Source: Salisapilia sapeloensis (taxonomy: Eukaryota > Oomycota > Peronosporomycetes > Peronosporales > Salisapiliaceae). From it: DNA of 58,995 nt. The notes under the pieces were generated by a model. That model ran no database searches. It was not told the origin of the DNA and saw only the letters and a program-made list of their open reading frames with translations. Shown here one piece after another: positions 31,830-46,485 of the stretch. Where the stretch lies: the NCBI GenBank assembly GCA_023334545.1, contig JAADVB010000104.1, forward strand, positions 1-58,995. Direction: 5' to 3'. Both the position numbers and the translations under genes were made by a program. Within the stretch, counting starts at the first letter, position 1; every line of letters starts with the position of its first letter.

Positions 31830-33931
31830 CTACATGTCTTCTTCGTCACTGAATGCTGGGTCCATATTGTTTAAGAAGGAACTGCGTTGAGCTTCTCCAT
31901 GAATCATCTCCAAGTACTCGCCGTTATGGATTTCAAATCGGCGCTGGCGAATCAGTCGAACAAAGTCGCTCGCTTTATCACGAGAAGCCTCGCGATCGAG
32001 GATGAGGTCCATGATGACATCACACATGCGGCGGATTTCAACGTTGCGAGCATCTGCAGCAAGAAGTAGATCTGGCACAATCCCGATGCCAACGAGAAGT
32101 TCGTCGGATGTTTCTTGGTGACGAAGCAAGCGGTAGAAAGCGAATAGAAGCTGGAGTGTTAGTTCATTATCATGCTGCTTTTCTTGGAAGAGTACATGAA
32201 AAGACCGTAGTAACCTGGAGGTTGCAAGCAGTGGTGCAGCCTTGGATTCAAGAGCGACTGCGCTGACGAAGAGGATGACTTCGAGGATCATATCGTCTTG
32301 GGAGAAACCTGGCACCAGGAGCTTGTTTAAGAACGGCAGCACAGAGTGTTCATTGATCATTGTAGCCCACGATGACTTGGGTGGCAAGTCATTCGGAGTC
32401 AAGTTATTTAGCGTACCAAGGACTTCGATAGAGAAATCGTGACTGTCCGTGTTTACACAAAGCTCGACAAGCGGAGAGACGAAGGGAGCCCACATGCCCT
32501 TATACTTGTAGATTTTGTCGCTTACGATGTCTTCCTGAAGCGTGTACGACCACAGTGAAATGTTGCGAACGACCTTCATAAGCAGCAAGTCTTTCGTCCG
32601 GAGCACTCGCGTGACGAGAGCTTCCAGCCCTCGATTTTGACACATGAGCTCTGCATTTCGGCTATTGAGACTAAGGTTGACAGCAAGTGCCGCTAGCTCT
32701 TTCGCCACCGTGTTCTGCGGGAAGTTGATCTATTACATGCATTATTAATCAAAACATGATGCTCGAAAAGAGGTTACTAGTAGATCATCGTGCTTACCAG
32801 AAGCTGCATTACGATCGGAATAGCTTCGGTGTATGTGAACATGGACTTGCAGCGATCATCAATACTCAAGTGGTACAAGATACGCAGAGACAGCGCTCGG
32901 AATGGAGGCTTCTTCAGCAAGTCTACGAGTTTCGGGATCAAGCCGTTCTTCACCAGTAACTCCCTCGCGGCGGGATCAAAGGACAAGTTGAAAAGCAACT
33001 TGAGAGCTGTTTGCGCTGTCTTATCGTGACTGCATCGAACGTACTTGGTAAGCCTTTCAATAACATTAAGCTCGATCATTGTGTTCTTATTCTCTTCAAA
33101 AATGCTCAGCTTCTTCAGGAACGACAAAGTGAGGATGACAAGGTCTGGAGCGACTCGATCGAGCATCTATCCGACAACACATAAGCTTTGAAGAATGATA
33201 AATATCGATTACGACGTACGTGTGAAAGCAGCAGAACGATTTTCTTCTTAACCATTTTACGCTCCGTATGAATGTCTTCTGCTAGGTTGATCAATACGCT
33301 AAAGCAGACGTACCTGTAGACATCACTTTGGTAAATGAAGAGTAGTTGTGCAGAGTAGTGGAAACTTACAGAAGATGTTCTTGCTTTTTCATCCGTTTCT
33401 TATGTCGCTTTTTTTCTCGCTCAAGTTTCGCCAAAGCCTCTTCATCAGACGTGCTTGCTGTTGCTTCCATTGCTCGAACGTCTTCAGCTCGTACTTCATA
33501 GCGCTTGATTTCAAATTCGACCACTTTCAAGGTTACCGCCCCAATGCGATAGTTGGAGAGAATGCCGTGGACTTGGATAAAATTCGAAAAGCACCAGAAG
33601 ATGCGCATTAACATTAACGTAAAATCCGTGCTCTTCTTGTACTCTTCGTTGAGAACACGAGAGAGCAAGCTCTATCAATTGTTTGTAAGCCAAGTGCATT
33701 ATCTACCAAAGGAGACTCGTATACCATTAAAGCTTCGTTTTGAACTAAAGACTCGGTGTTCGCCGCGTACTCAGCAAGTAGAAGGATCTTAGTCGCCCCA
33801 TCTAGCTTGCACTCGACATCGTCTTCGTACAGCTTTTCCATGTAGATGTCTATATCTTCCATACGGGCGGTAGCCCCCTTGGTAGAGCCATCGCGCTTAC
33901 TGGATCGCGTCGAGGAGCTCCGAACGCTCAT
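31830..33931 (-). CDS. KIFAP3: Kinesin-associated protein 3 (kinesin-2 accessory subunit, armadillo repeats)
   Basis: Five exons: 33931-33725, 33671-33370, 33313-33220, 33166-32798, 32729-31830; introns 53-68 nt; 623 aa. KAP3 binds the tails of the heterodimeric kinesin-2 motors and is needed for anterograde intraflagellar transport. Family features in order: basic N-terminus, QNEALMSLLSRVLNEEYKKS, the Phe-rich FWCFSNFIQVHGILSNYRIG, a charged Lys/Glu stretch, then armadillo repeats (for example TALKLLFNLSFDPAARELL, AKELAALAVNLSLNSRNAEL, VLGTLNNLTPNDLP). It ends in an acidic FSDEEDM. Every junction keeps frame and restores family sequence. Presence of KAP3 implies that the organism builds flagella, consistent with zoospores. 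The start is 178 bp from the divergent HD gene. Confidence 0.95.
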
Positions 33932-34109
33932 GCTTTGCTACTGATGGTCTAAAATAAGACGAAACCTTGCATCAAGATGCGTAACTGCCATCACTTCGCT
34001 TGAAGATCTATTCCCGCCATCACCGGCATTTGAATATCCCATTCGCGCCATTTGGTGTCAAAGTGTCCTGATATTGTTTCATTCTTATACTTTCCCTTGC
34101 CTTGGCGAT

Positions 34110-35009
34110 ATGGCCTCTTCTCTCGTGCAACAAACTGCCGACTTTGTCCGTGAACAGCTTCAGGACAATGATGCCTCACATGATTGGTGTCACATCGAAC
34201 GTGTCTGGCAAACAGCTCGTCGGCTAGCTAAAGAAGAGGTATGATACCGCTTCTCTTCTCTCTGTAAATCACATGTGCATAATGTGAACTCGGAAAACGT
34301 CGGTAGGGGTTACCAGAAGAACGACTAGAGATTGTTGATCTTGCTGCCCTCCTCCATGACATTGACGACTGGAAATACCAGTCAGAAGGCTCACAACCGA
34401 CGCGACGAGCAGAGTCTTTCTTACAGTCGAAGCAAGTGCCAGGGGAAACTATCGCGACGGTCACAGGCATTATTGACAGCATGGGCTTTAAAGAAGAGCT
34501 TGGAAGCGATTCCACGGTATAATACATGTGCTACCTCGCATCCAGCTTAAGCTGACACAGTATTATGGTAGCAAAAGCTTTCTACTGAGTTTGGATGCGT
34601 GCAAGATGCCGATAGACTAGTATGATAGACGTACTTAGACTACTTGTAGCTGTACTAAGAAGAAATAATGATAGGATGCAATCGGTGCTATTGGCATCGC
34701 GCGGTGCTTTACGTATGGAGGTCACAAGAAGCGTCCATTGTACGATCCTGAGATTCCACCAACAAAAGAGCTTACGAAAGAAGAGTATATGGCCAAGAAT
34801 CGACAGGCTCCGACACTCAACCACTTTTACGAGGTTAACAAGCTGTCTCCATCCTCTTACGTCACTTCTTACCACCTTCTGAATAGAAACTACTGAAACT
34901 CCGAGGAATGATGAAGACAGACGCTGGGCGTCGAATGGCCGAAGAGCGTCATGCGTTTATGGAAAACTTCTTGGACCAGTTTAACAAGGAGATTAGCGCC
35001 CAAGCGTAG
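34110..35009 (+). CDS. HD-domain metal-dependent phosphohydrolase (YedJ-like)
   Basis: Five exons: 34110-34238, 34307-34516, 34572-34619, 34675-34833, 34887-35009; introns 53-68 nt; 222 aa. The HD superfamily metal ligands are visible in order: His in HDWCHIERVW, the HD pair in ALLHDIDDW, and Asp in QDADRLDAIGAIGIAR. This arrangement, with RCFTYGGHKKRPLYD after the last motif, matches the small HD hydrolases of the YedJ type known in bacteria, fungi and protists. Substrate is unknown (probably a nucleotide or phosphate monoester). The smallest exon is 48 nt. Five of five exons keep frame. The stop lies 78 bp from the stop of the convergent HIT gene. Confidence 0.9.
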
Positions 35010-35087
35010 ACATGTGAATGAATGACAGAGTCAAAATGCTTTTCATGTTGTTTCTGCTTGTTAGGAGCACCAATTCGCTCTCACAAG

Positions 35088-35715
<628 letters not shown>

Positions 35716-35929
35716 TGTATAGAAAATTAACTTCGAGACAGAACGACTTACGCCGGCGTCGACCTAGTGACGAGATCAGGTCGTCCAAGAGTCTACTCAC
35801 AGCGCGAATTAATCTCTTTCGGTCTTCTCAACTAGATTCTATCAACAAACAATTGACTTGGATACCAAGAAGCGCTCTATTAACACAGGAGAATCTATTT
35901 TGTCCATCGATACGAGGCTATAAGAAGGC

Positions 35930-38900
35930 ATGCTCGAAGGCGCTCTCAAGTCCTGGATTTACTACTTCCTTGGCAAATACGTGGAAAGCCAAACGGTACA
36001 AGTATCTGCAAAATTTTGGAAGTCCTCAGAACGACTGAAGCTCGAGAATTTGACACTGAAAGAGAGTATCATCCCATCATGGCTGCCATTTCGATTGAAA
36101 GCAGGTTTCATCGGACAATTCGAAGCAGATCTACCATTCTCTGCGATCTTTGGTTCCTCAGCGGCTAAAATCAAGTTTGTCGATGTCTTACTCGTCCTTG
36201 AACCACTTACACACGATGAAGATGGACAACGACAGGAAATCTCGACACTTATCGAAACGAAGATGCAGATGCTAGAACAGGATCTCTTGCATCGATGGAA
36301 CGGCCCGGACGTGCCAGAGTTGCCGACAGATAATGACGGGTACTTTGGCACGGATGGATGGATTGGACGGACGATGACCAAGCTCATTGACAATCTACAG
36401 ATCGACATCCGCAACCTTCAAATTCGTATCGAAGGAACGTGGTCTCCGACCCAAGGGATGGGTTCGAGCTCTACATCCGCTTCCTTCCGATCGACAGACC
36501 ATGCGACAGAATCATTCTTTGCTGGTGGCATCACTGTCGGCTATTTATCTGCTGTGACGACGCCAAGTACGTGGGTAGTCGAGGGCGAAGAGTCATCCGG
36601 GCAAAAGGCAGACGATGATCAGTCGCATCTCGTCTTCAAACTCGTCAATGCAGTCGACGTATCCGCGTACATTGATCCACACACAGAATGCTTCATCGAT
36701 CCAGGAGCTGAGCAGAGTAAAGTGAAAGAAGCTTTGGCGCAGCTAAAGGAAATGGGGACAAAGCAGCGAGATATACCAGAGCCTTCTGCAGAACAAGAGA
36801 CCCAGGACACAGAAGGAAATATCGAGGATAATCGGCGACGGAAGATAGAAAGTCGCCATCGCTTCCTCGTGTCGCCAATCTCTATCTCGCTCAAGCTGAA
36901 GATGAACACAGCGGCGCAACACGCTCAGACAGAGGATCCTCGCTACCATGCAAGCTTCTTCCTTTCCCGTGTCCTCTTGTCTCTAGACGAAGAGCAGCTT
37001 TCCATTCTAAAGATGATGATCGATTCCTCGATGCATCATGAAGAGTGGCGGACAGCTATCTCGGAACAGGTAAAGCATTCGGAGCGGCAGGCAGCACATG
37101 ACTCGGCAAAAGGTCGGCATGCAGCAGAGGAATATGTAGAGCTGTGGAAGCGGAACATGGCATGGAAGTCAGAGGGACTGGATGAACTTAAGAACGAAGA
37201 GTGCTGGACGCGTGCCACGACGATAGAAGAGCATTGGCCATACGAATTCATCGTGTCTCTGCGTAATCAAGCAGGTCTCGAAACAGCGACCGGAGCACCG
37301 AATCGACACACCAGCTTGTGGCATGAGCTCAGTCACGCGGTCGACATCCCGCTGCCGGAAGTGAGTGTCTGGATCCCCTCTGGTCCATGCGGTCTTGAGC
37401 TAGAACTAACGCCGGATGGCAACGTCATGGTGACGAACTGGACGGACGAGTGTCCTCAAAACCTAAAGGATGCCATTCGCCCTGGTATGCTCTTGACCAA
37501 GATCGACAGCAAGGCTCTCGAGTCCGTACTGAGCGTCTCGTCAGCGTCTGACGTGGAGGTGGAACTCAATTCGATGCCAGATCCACACGTTCTCACGTTC
37601 CGGCATCAATCTCTATCCGAGCCGAATGTTACGCCAGACCATGCCGTCGCATGGGTCGAGATCGAGTCGGAGGAAATTAAGTTCCAGCTCGTACGAGCGC
37701 AGAAAGAGCAGGTACTCGCGGATGTTGTCCTGACGAGTCCTCTAGTCACCATCAGTGGCTTTGGACCAGGACTCTTCGCATACCATCGCTACGGTATCTC
37801 GATCGAGGACTTTTACATCCGTAATGCAATCGCTAGTGATGTCACAGGATACCATTGCATTGCTTCGAGTGTCGCACGACGAGTGCTGGATACGAAAGAA
37901 GAAGGAAAGCCTTCTCTTCGTCTTGAATTTGACTACTTGTATGCCGGTCATCCGGAAAGTACTCGGAATGATGTGACTTCATTCGGTTCGAAGATCCTAT
38001 TCGACCTTGGAAACTCCATCCTTGTCTTTGATGAAACGCTCATGACTAAACTCATCTACGCATGCCATGATTTCGTCAATGCTATCGCCAGTCCGGATGT
38101 CCATGGCGACTGCACGACGTTTGATTCCGTTCGTTCAGCACCGTTTCTTGATGCTGCATCGAATAATTCTACTAGACCTAGCTCCTTGAATACTATTGGC
38201 GAAGAAGATGAAGGCAAAACGGAAGATGAGAGCACCAAGTGCACGTACGAAGTGAATCTAAGTCACCTCCGACTCTTCATGAGCGCTGCGAAAGGTGTGT
38301 CGAACGATGTGCCGAATCCTGCGAGACAATCTTCCTACCCTCGACTCTTGCTCAAGCAGCTTGTGAGTAAGTCCAAGATGGCAAGTGTGGACGGATCGGA
38401 TTGGCGACAGGCAGCCCAAGCCATCGTCGTGCTGCAGCGATACGTCCGTGGAGCTCTCGTGCGTCGGCGACGGATGATCCGACTCGCATTAGCGCCCAAT
38501 CGATGGGTCTACTATAGCGGCGATGAGATGATGGGATGGTTGTACGTCCGTGACGATCTGCTCGCGTTCCGTCGATGGTACCGCGCATGGTGCTGTCTCG
38601 ACAGTGACGGCATCTTTGCCATCTACGACAATGGTTCTGGAGCTAACTGCCTCGATATATTCCACGTGAAAGATTGCAACATGATCTATCGACCTGACTC
38701 GGCCACTGGTCCGTTTAAACGCTCTGACGCGATGAAGTGCGACGTGATGGAAGTCGTGACGTCAGAAGGAGCTTCGCGTAAAGTCCTTGCGTCAGATGTG
38801 ACTGGAGAAATGTTAAAGTGGAAAAACGCGATGGAGAAGAATGCGAGACGGAATGCCGAACGTTGGAAGAAACAGAGTGGACGACTGACGGCTGCTGCTC

Positions 38901-41900
38901 AGCGTGTCGATAAGATCCAGAACAATAGTGACAAGCGATTGAATGAAAAGGAACGATTTGCTGGTCTGCCGTGGGGTATGATCTCGGATGAAATCCTTCT
39001 CGGTGGCTTCTCGGACGAATATCGACCGTACCGACTGCTAAAGCATGAAAAGTCGAACTGGATGATGTTGAGCGTAACGGACTTTAGCTTCTCGTGGGAC
39101 CTGCATCAAGGACCAGACCAGTACCAGTCTGCTTTCCATGCTGCCATTAGTGCCAACTACGTCAGTATTCGAGACTATCGGAAAGCCACGAACCACGGGC
39201 TATTGCATGTAGGTGACGCGTTCTTGACGCTGCAGAACGGCTTGCTTCGGCCAGCGAAACTTCATTCAGAGCAGCTTGTCAAAGGCCCATTCCTAAAGCT
39301 CGAAGCGTGGTATCGTGGGACGCAGGCGGCCGTCACGTGGCCTGGGAAACGCGAAGGGTTGACGGTCAATATGTCGATTTCGGGATGGGCCATGCCACTG
39401 AATCTCCTTGAACTCATCTTTGATGCCATTGAGGTATTGGATATACTCTGGACGCTCCCAGAACAAGAAAAGGAGGAAGCGTCTTCGAATCGACAGACGA
39501 ATACTGGAGACCAGTACGTGGGTCGGCAGTCAACGCCACAGCCAGTAGGACCAGCGTACCTCGTGCCGACGCTACGTATTCAGATCGATGCACCGATGCT
39601 AGAGGCGTATGTCGAAGACACACACTGCGTTGCGAAGCTGTCGGTGGAGCAAAGTCAGATCAAGTACAATGCTGATGCAGACTCGGAGACTGTCAACATC
39701 TACGTCGGTCCGACTGCACTCTTTGTCTTGACGGACGACGTTGCGCTTCGACTGGCACAAGTGGCTAGCTTTGGTACGACGTACGAACTACGTCTACACC
39801 ACTCGACGGAACAGTATGAGGGGTGCAAGCTCTGTCGCACCGCAGTGTCCAAACGACATGCCCAGCGTGCATTCAACGTGACGATCGGGCAGGTCAAGTT
39901 GGAAGCTGATCGACGTCTAGAGCTACTCTACGCTCTCTTAGGCGCTCTAGCCACCAGCAATAGTGATGTGTTGAGTGAGGAAGACATTGACGAAAGGGTG
40001 AGTGAACCGGATGAAAACGCAGCTGACAAACCTCGTGAGCAAACGCACGCATCTGCATCTGCATCTGCGATGCGAAGTGCGAAGAGTGATAGCTTACTTG
40101 ATCATCAGCATGCAGACCGTATACGCTCGATGCAGTCTGGATTTTCAGATAAAGAGTCGTCGGACTTGCAAGCACCGGCAATTGGTTTCAGTCGCACATT
40201 CGCTGCTCCTTCTCCTGCCACGCGCAGTCGTGGATCTGGTGCAACGTCAAATGGAGGCGATGCTGGATTTAGAAGCTCTGGTTTCGAACGTAATCGTGGC
40301 CTCCAGCGACAGGCGTACCTCTGGCTATCACCGCTTTTAACTTATCAAACATACATTAGCGTCATTGGTGATGTAAACGACCGCAGTGCTCGACGTCCGA
40401 CACTCTTTCGCCAACGTCTGCGCATTGGACGAGTCACGGACAAGTTCTCCGCTTCGTGTTCGTCTGTCGTATTCGAAGTGATTAAACGAAGCCTCTCTGT
40501 CGTTGCTCTCGACACGTATATTCCTGTGATGAACTTGTCTGTGAGCGACATGAAGCTCCAAGCACTAACCGGTACAGAGTTCGAATACGACTATCAAGTC
40601 GATGCAAAGCTACAGATATCCGCTAGGTACTACAACACCACACTCGCAGACTGGGAACCATTCGTCGAGCCGTGGTTGGCCTATGCGAAAGCTAGTCGCC
40701 ATCATGAAGAAGGTCGACCTGGTGTGTCCGTTGAGCTGAATGCCATGCAACGACTCAATTTGAATATAACGAATGCACTTGTGCGTCTCGCCACGAGTGT
40801 CACGAAGAGTAGAAACAAACACATTTATTATGCTGAAAAGAGATCTCTACTAGCAGCTGCAACCGATGCAGAAGCGAAGAAAGAGGACGGACGAGTGAGT
40901 GTCTTGAACAACTTGGGTGTGCCCATCCGGTTGGCGAATTTAAATACATCTCGTGCCGGTACGCTCCGTGTGGAGATACGAGACGGATGGGGATTCCCAA
41001 CGTACAATCGTTTCCACGACGTGCGTGTTGAAGTCGCGCTGCTCCCGTGGTGGCATCCGTGCGAAGTACAGCAGCTGGAGAACCTTGCGCATACGTTCGA
41101 GCTCCCGTACAGCGGAGCTCAGTCAGGTGTAACGCCAATCCTACGCATCGATGTTGCATCTGCAGACGAAAGTCGCGGGCAATACGTCTTTGATCACGTC
41201 GCGAACAAGTACGTTGAGGCAGACGACGCTGACGTGGAAGACACGGAGGACGGGTCGACCTTTTCCATGCCAGTGTTCCAACCCGCTAGCGGTCGAGGTA
41301 CACGAGGCGATAGCGTCGCGTTACCGCACACAAAGTGGTCGTCAGTCGGTACGACGGAAGTGAATCTCGCTCGAGGTGTCATGGGTACTCGAGGCGAAGA
41401 GATCTCGAAAATCAATCGCTGGTATCGCCTCCATGATTCTCGAGGCACACCAACGGGCGAGATCTTTGTCGCTCTGCAGTTCATTCCACATAATGCACCA
41501 GAGTCATCACGCAGCACGGAGAGCGATAGCGACCACGTCCAGGACGGAAGGACACTCATCTTTGATCCGTTAAAAATTGCCACGGCCAAAGACCCTCGCT
41601 CGACCAACTCAAATCAGTTGCGACAAGATAGTGAGACACAGGCCTCGCATGAGCGTATTGTGCTTTCAGAAGGACTGCGGACGAGCTACATCCCGCCGTT
41701 AGCGTTGGAAGTGATGATTGGAACGAAACGATGCAGTCTGCTGTGTCCAATGCGACGAGCAGGAAAGTTTCTCGTTCAAGGCGAGGGCGTGCTAGCCGAA
41801 GTCAAGGTGGCACAGAGGGATGAATTCCGTCGTGTTCTCGTCCTCAACTCTCCTGTCCAACTAAAGAACGGCACGAGTATCGATATGAAGCTCTGGACGT

Positions 41901-44900
41901 CCAAAAAACGCGCACAGCCGGGTGATAACGGGCCTCTGCCTCCATCCATCGAACCGATGCAGCTATCTAGTAAGAACAAGGTGTCAGTCCCCTTAAGTGC
42001 CTTGTACGGCGGATCTACGCAGTCGTTGGTAGTCAAGGTAGATGGATGCAAACCGACGGCGGTGACGAACATGGCGGAGATCGCTGCTGGGTCGTTTGTG
42101 CTGATATTAAGCCCTGAGGAAGAAGGTGGACGAGGTTACTGTCTCTTTATCAAGATCATTTCATTCATGCGGAAAGTGTATCGAGAAGAACAGCAAGCGA
42201 CGATCACGCGTGGGAACGGTGCAGACCATGACGAGCTCCAGTCGTACGCGACTAAGTATCAAGTCTGTTTCCACTCGTGTCTTGTCTTTGAAAACACACT
42301 ACCGTTGCGTGTATTGTATAAGATAATTGCAACAGGTACGTCCGGTAGTTATGAATATGAACTTGCATCAGGAACGTTAGTACCTGGGGAAGAAGTGCTG
42401 TTACACGAGTTTCAGAAAGAGGCACAGCTCATCCTTCGACTCCCGGAGATCAACTCCCAATGGTCCGACGCTATTAGTCTTAGCGACTGCATCTACCGTG
42501 ATGGCATGGGGAAAGCAGTGCAGACCATACTAGGCGCAAGAGCGTATCAGGTTCCTTTTATCCAGTTCTATCCACGGTCTGGCGGATCCAACGTTGAGCT
42601 AGAAGCAGAGTTTGAGGAAAGGAACAAGGTAACTGCACGGATAGAGTACACGACGACGGCGTATGGCAATCCTCGTGTTGTCATCTACAGTCAGCTGTGG
42701 ATCTTCAACCAGTCGCATCTGCGCACACTTCTCGTTCGAGACGCTGAAGTGCCGAATCCACACATCCTGAATATACCTCAGATAATTCCGCAACGTCCGG
42801 TCCCGCAGCTCATGGACTGTCCTGAACAGGCGTTTGAGATCAGCACGATCGTCGAGCAAGAAGTTTCCGGATGGTCCGATAAGATCCATTCGAATGTTGT
42901 TGGTGTTCAAGCACCTGTGGGACTCAAGTTCCGTGCTGGTAGCATGGGTCCTTGGTCCAAGAAAGAGATCGGTATCTCCATCCAACGCCCTCTAGGCAAA
43001 TTCCACCGGACGACGCAAGTGGTTGTGACTTCTCGATTGGTGTTTGTCAACAAAGTGGAGTGGGGAATCAAAATCTCTCAGCACGCTCGTGATCATAACG
43101 TTCTTGAGCTCGAACCGGCATCAGGAGACACACCGACACCTGCTCCTTTTGACTTTGATACGAGCGGAAGGACAACGAAACGACAAGTGTACTTGAGTCT
43201 CAGCCAAGGAGGAGAGGCATGGAGTGGTCCGTTCACTGTCGATGAAGAGAAAGAGTTCCCGCTTCGACTTCGCGTGAGTGCAGGCGGTTGGAAAGAAAAG
43301 TTTGACGGAGAGTACGCGCGAGATGGTCTCCAGAGGTCGGACATTAACGTCTATCGCATACGTGTCCGCATCTCGAGCGTCGGTCCGACCATGGTCGTGA
43401 CCCTGATGCAGGACGATCCGCCCATGTACATCATCTGTAACGAGTCGGACTATGACCTCTTTGTAAATGAGGCTGAGTCGTCCAATTGCGTATACCCTGT
43501 TCGTAGTAGAGAGTTCATTCCTTTCGCTTGGTCGAAACCAGACCGACTGAGACGAGTTAATTGCCGATATGGTGAGCAAGGCAGCACGTACTCATCGTCG
43601 CTCGCTGTTCGAGTGTACGACTTTGATGACTTGGACAGAGAAAAAGGGCATGAAGAGTTCATCACTAAGTACGGCAACGCGAACCAGGCCGTATCAGCGC
43701 ACATTGTCGTGTCCAGGTCTTCTCGTCTATTGATTTTCCAGAACCACGACCATACCAAAGTCCCGCGCTACGTTCTGGAAGTAAAAGTCATCGCAGCAAG
43801 AATGAAGCGAGATTATGCGAACCGAGAGGAAGTCGGCAGTGCATACTGTATCGCCGCAACAGATACCGGGAGGGTAAGCATAGTGTTCTCATGTATATTT
43901 AAGAATGATAATACTAACATGTACGATGTAAATGGATAGCCAAAGAAGGTAGAATCGGAAAAGCAAAAGAGAGCGCATGTGTATCGTTTTGACTCGGAGA
44001 TCCTGGCATTCTCGGAAGAAAACCGTCCGCGAAAACTCGCACTAGCACTCTTTAATCCGTCCAAAAAGAAACAGACTGTCAATGAGACGGATGTAGCTGC
44101 CATCGACATTAACGATAACATGATTTCCGTTCCGGCTGGAGGATCGTCACCGCCAAGTCCGATGGGTGGAGACACGAGTGGACCGTTCAACGGCATGGAG
44201 ACACCGGAAGCTTCGCCATTAAGCCACCCCCGACACATCCTCCACTCGTCTTCTTTGCCTCGGCATCGAGGCTTTTATGAAAATGAAGATGAACTATCGG
44301 ATGCCAACTACCCTGTCCAACTGAGCGACGTTCAACGCATCAGTCACTCAGACGCGCTGTCGGATCTGTCGGATGATGATAGCAAAGGCGATCCTTCTGC
44401 GAATAAACCGAGTGGTGTGCTGGAGATTAAGATCCCGAAGAAGGCATGGACGTATCTTGGCGTAGGAGCACGGCACTCTAGCTCATGGTCGATCAACGGC
44501 GCCGAGCGAGGTCTGCAGCCGCTTGGACGTATGGAAGGCCATTGGTGGGATCTACGAGATCCTGATAGTGGAGAACTCGTAGGCGAAGTTCAAGTGGCGC
44601 TCAACTTCCGTACATCTGATCGTCCGCAGGCACAAGCTTCCGAGACGCTCGAAGTTCGCGTGTCTGTCCCGAGTGTCGGTGTCTCCTTCCTGCATAATTC
44701 GAACTCGACCATGGTCGAAGTAGCGTATTGGTCCATGCAACGACTCAAGCTACTCTACTCGCGTGTCGACAAGAACAGCGAGGCAGTGGTGTCGATTGGG
44801 AACATGCAAATGGACAATCAGATGGATGCGGAAGTCGTCTTAGGGCCGCGTGTGCATCGTGTCAAGGAAGGCGTGTCCGTACGCCTTCGAGACCGGTGGC

Positions 44901-46063
44901 AGAGCTTTCTCAACTACAAGTATCGTGGTATCTTTGAGCAGCTCGATACGGCCAATTATGATGTCATCCACTTCCAAATGCTCTGGAACGGTAACAACGA
45001 TCCAGGAGAAGTGCGTCACTTTGAGTTGATCCAATTAGATATCCAAGAGCTCGAGATCTCGACGGATGAAAAGTTTGTCGTGAACTTGATTAGTGTCTTC
45101 CAGGAACTCGAATGGTTGTCTAGTAATTACGACTTTAAAGAAGTGGTGGATACGCAACTTGACTACACGGGTGCTAGTGTTAAGGGCGCGAGCGATGGAG
45201 ATGGGAACACACCGGATGGATTCTACATTGAAGAGCTCGATATCGAACCCATACGAATTAAATTTAGCATGGAACTCAATGGTGGTCGACATATCCAGAC
45301 GCTTGGACCAAGCGTCCGACGATTCGCAGTCTACTTGCCAGAGACCAACGTCAAGGACTTTCGATTGTACCTCACGCGTCTCGCGTTTGCACACTTGTAT
45401 GAGACGCAGGCGTCGCTTACGGCGAAGCTCATGCGCCGATACCAGCAGCAAGCTGTCATTCTCGTGCTCCGAGGTCTCCACACAGTCTCGGGGTATGCGA
45501 ATCCCTTCCGGTTTGTATACCGACTCGGCCACGGCCTAGTGGAGATCGTTCGACTACCTGCTCGCGGTCTTGCGTCTGGAAGTCCGGTGGAGCTACTCAC
45601 TGGCGCCTACTTGGGTGTCCGATCGCTCGTGATGAATGTCATTAGTGCCAGTTACGAGATGGTGGCGGGTGGTACTGCGATCATGACGGCCGTGGCAGGT
45701 CCGTTGGTCCCTGATACGCGTCGAAAGGCGTTTGAAGAGGATATGATTGGATTCCAGCGAGCTGTCATTGAGGAAGTGAGTACCTTTGATGCAGCGGAAG
45801 AGCGTACGATGACAAAGGTGATTATTCGCAAGCCGCGAGAGTTTGATCCGGCAGGTGTCGGCTTAGTTACGGTCTACGGACCTGGGTCCATGCCCATGGA
45901 AGAGCAGGATCGTATCGACCATCACGCCGTTCTGCTAGTACAGCACTGGTGGCGGCGGCGACGACTCGCCTATGTCTTATACTCTGAAGCGCTGCGACTT
46001 CGTCCTGAGATTGGGCAGATGGAGGCACGTCTCGCGCATCGTATCGAGTGCCTAGTCCAGTAA
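35930..46063 (+). CDS. VPS13: VPS13-family bridge-like lipid transfer protein
   Basis: Two exons, 35930-43873 and 43940-46063, with a 66-nt phase-0 intron; 3355 aa, the largest gene here. VPS13 proteins form hydrophobic grooves that carry phospholipids between organelle membranes at contact sites. The chorein N-terminus starts MLEGALKSWIYYFLGKYVES. A PDZ-like segment (GLELELTPDGNVMV) lies near 485-560, an IQ motif (IVVLQRYVRGALVRRRR) near 826, and a PH domain (GWLYVRDDLLAFRRWYRAW) near 867-965. The VAB/SHR-binding region covers about 2340-2640. C2-like ends (WYRLHDSRGTPTGEIFVALQ; WWDLRDPDSGELVGEVQVAL) and the VPS13 C-terminal module (FRFVYRLGHGLVEIV, about 3170) follow, with a last IQ-like motif near the end. 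PH/IQ/PDZ-like/C2-like insertions resemble protist VPS13s. The first exon is an unbroken 7.9 kb, striking in an intron-rich neighbourhood. Confidence 0.94.
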
Positions 46064-46485
46064 TTGATAAACTACGTTATCGTTTATATGTCCAATACTC
46101 GACTTCATCCTTGTTTATGCTTACATTGCCTCTACATTACTCTTTTATACGTAGCTTCTGGTTTTGTATCCTTGCAGCATTTACGCGGACTCTGTAGACT
46201 TGGCAGTGGAAGCTTAGGACGCTGTCCTAGGTTACTATTTACCCGTTTCAGAGCATCATCTTGCACAACGCTTTCCCACGTAGATGAGATGAATGCTTTT
46301 TTCTAGACCAAGGCAATTTCTTTAATGCTCCTTCGCTTTCCATCAAGAAAATGATATCGTAGTGATCCTACTAATCCAAAAGCTTCATCTTCGCATTTCC
46401 AAGATAAACAAAAAACACATTTAAACTATAAAATTTTGTATACAAAACCCAAGTCAAATTATAAGTACACGAACACGAGTTGGAT
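46064..46485. other. Intergenic, nothing recognised
   Basis: 422 bp between VPS13 and COG5, both plus strand; AT-rich close to the COG5 start (about 46400-46450). Presumably the 3' end of VPS13 and promoter of COG5. Confidence 0.5.
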
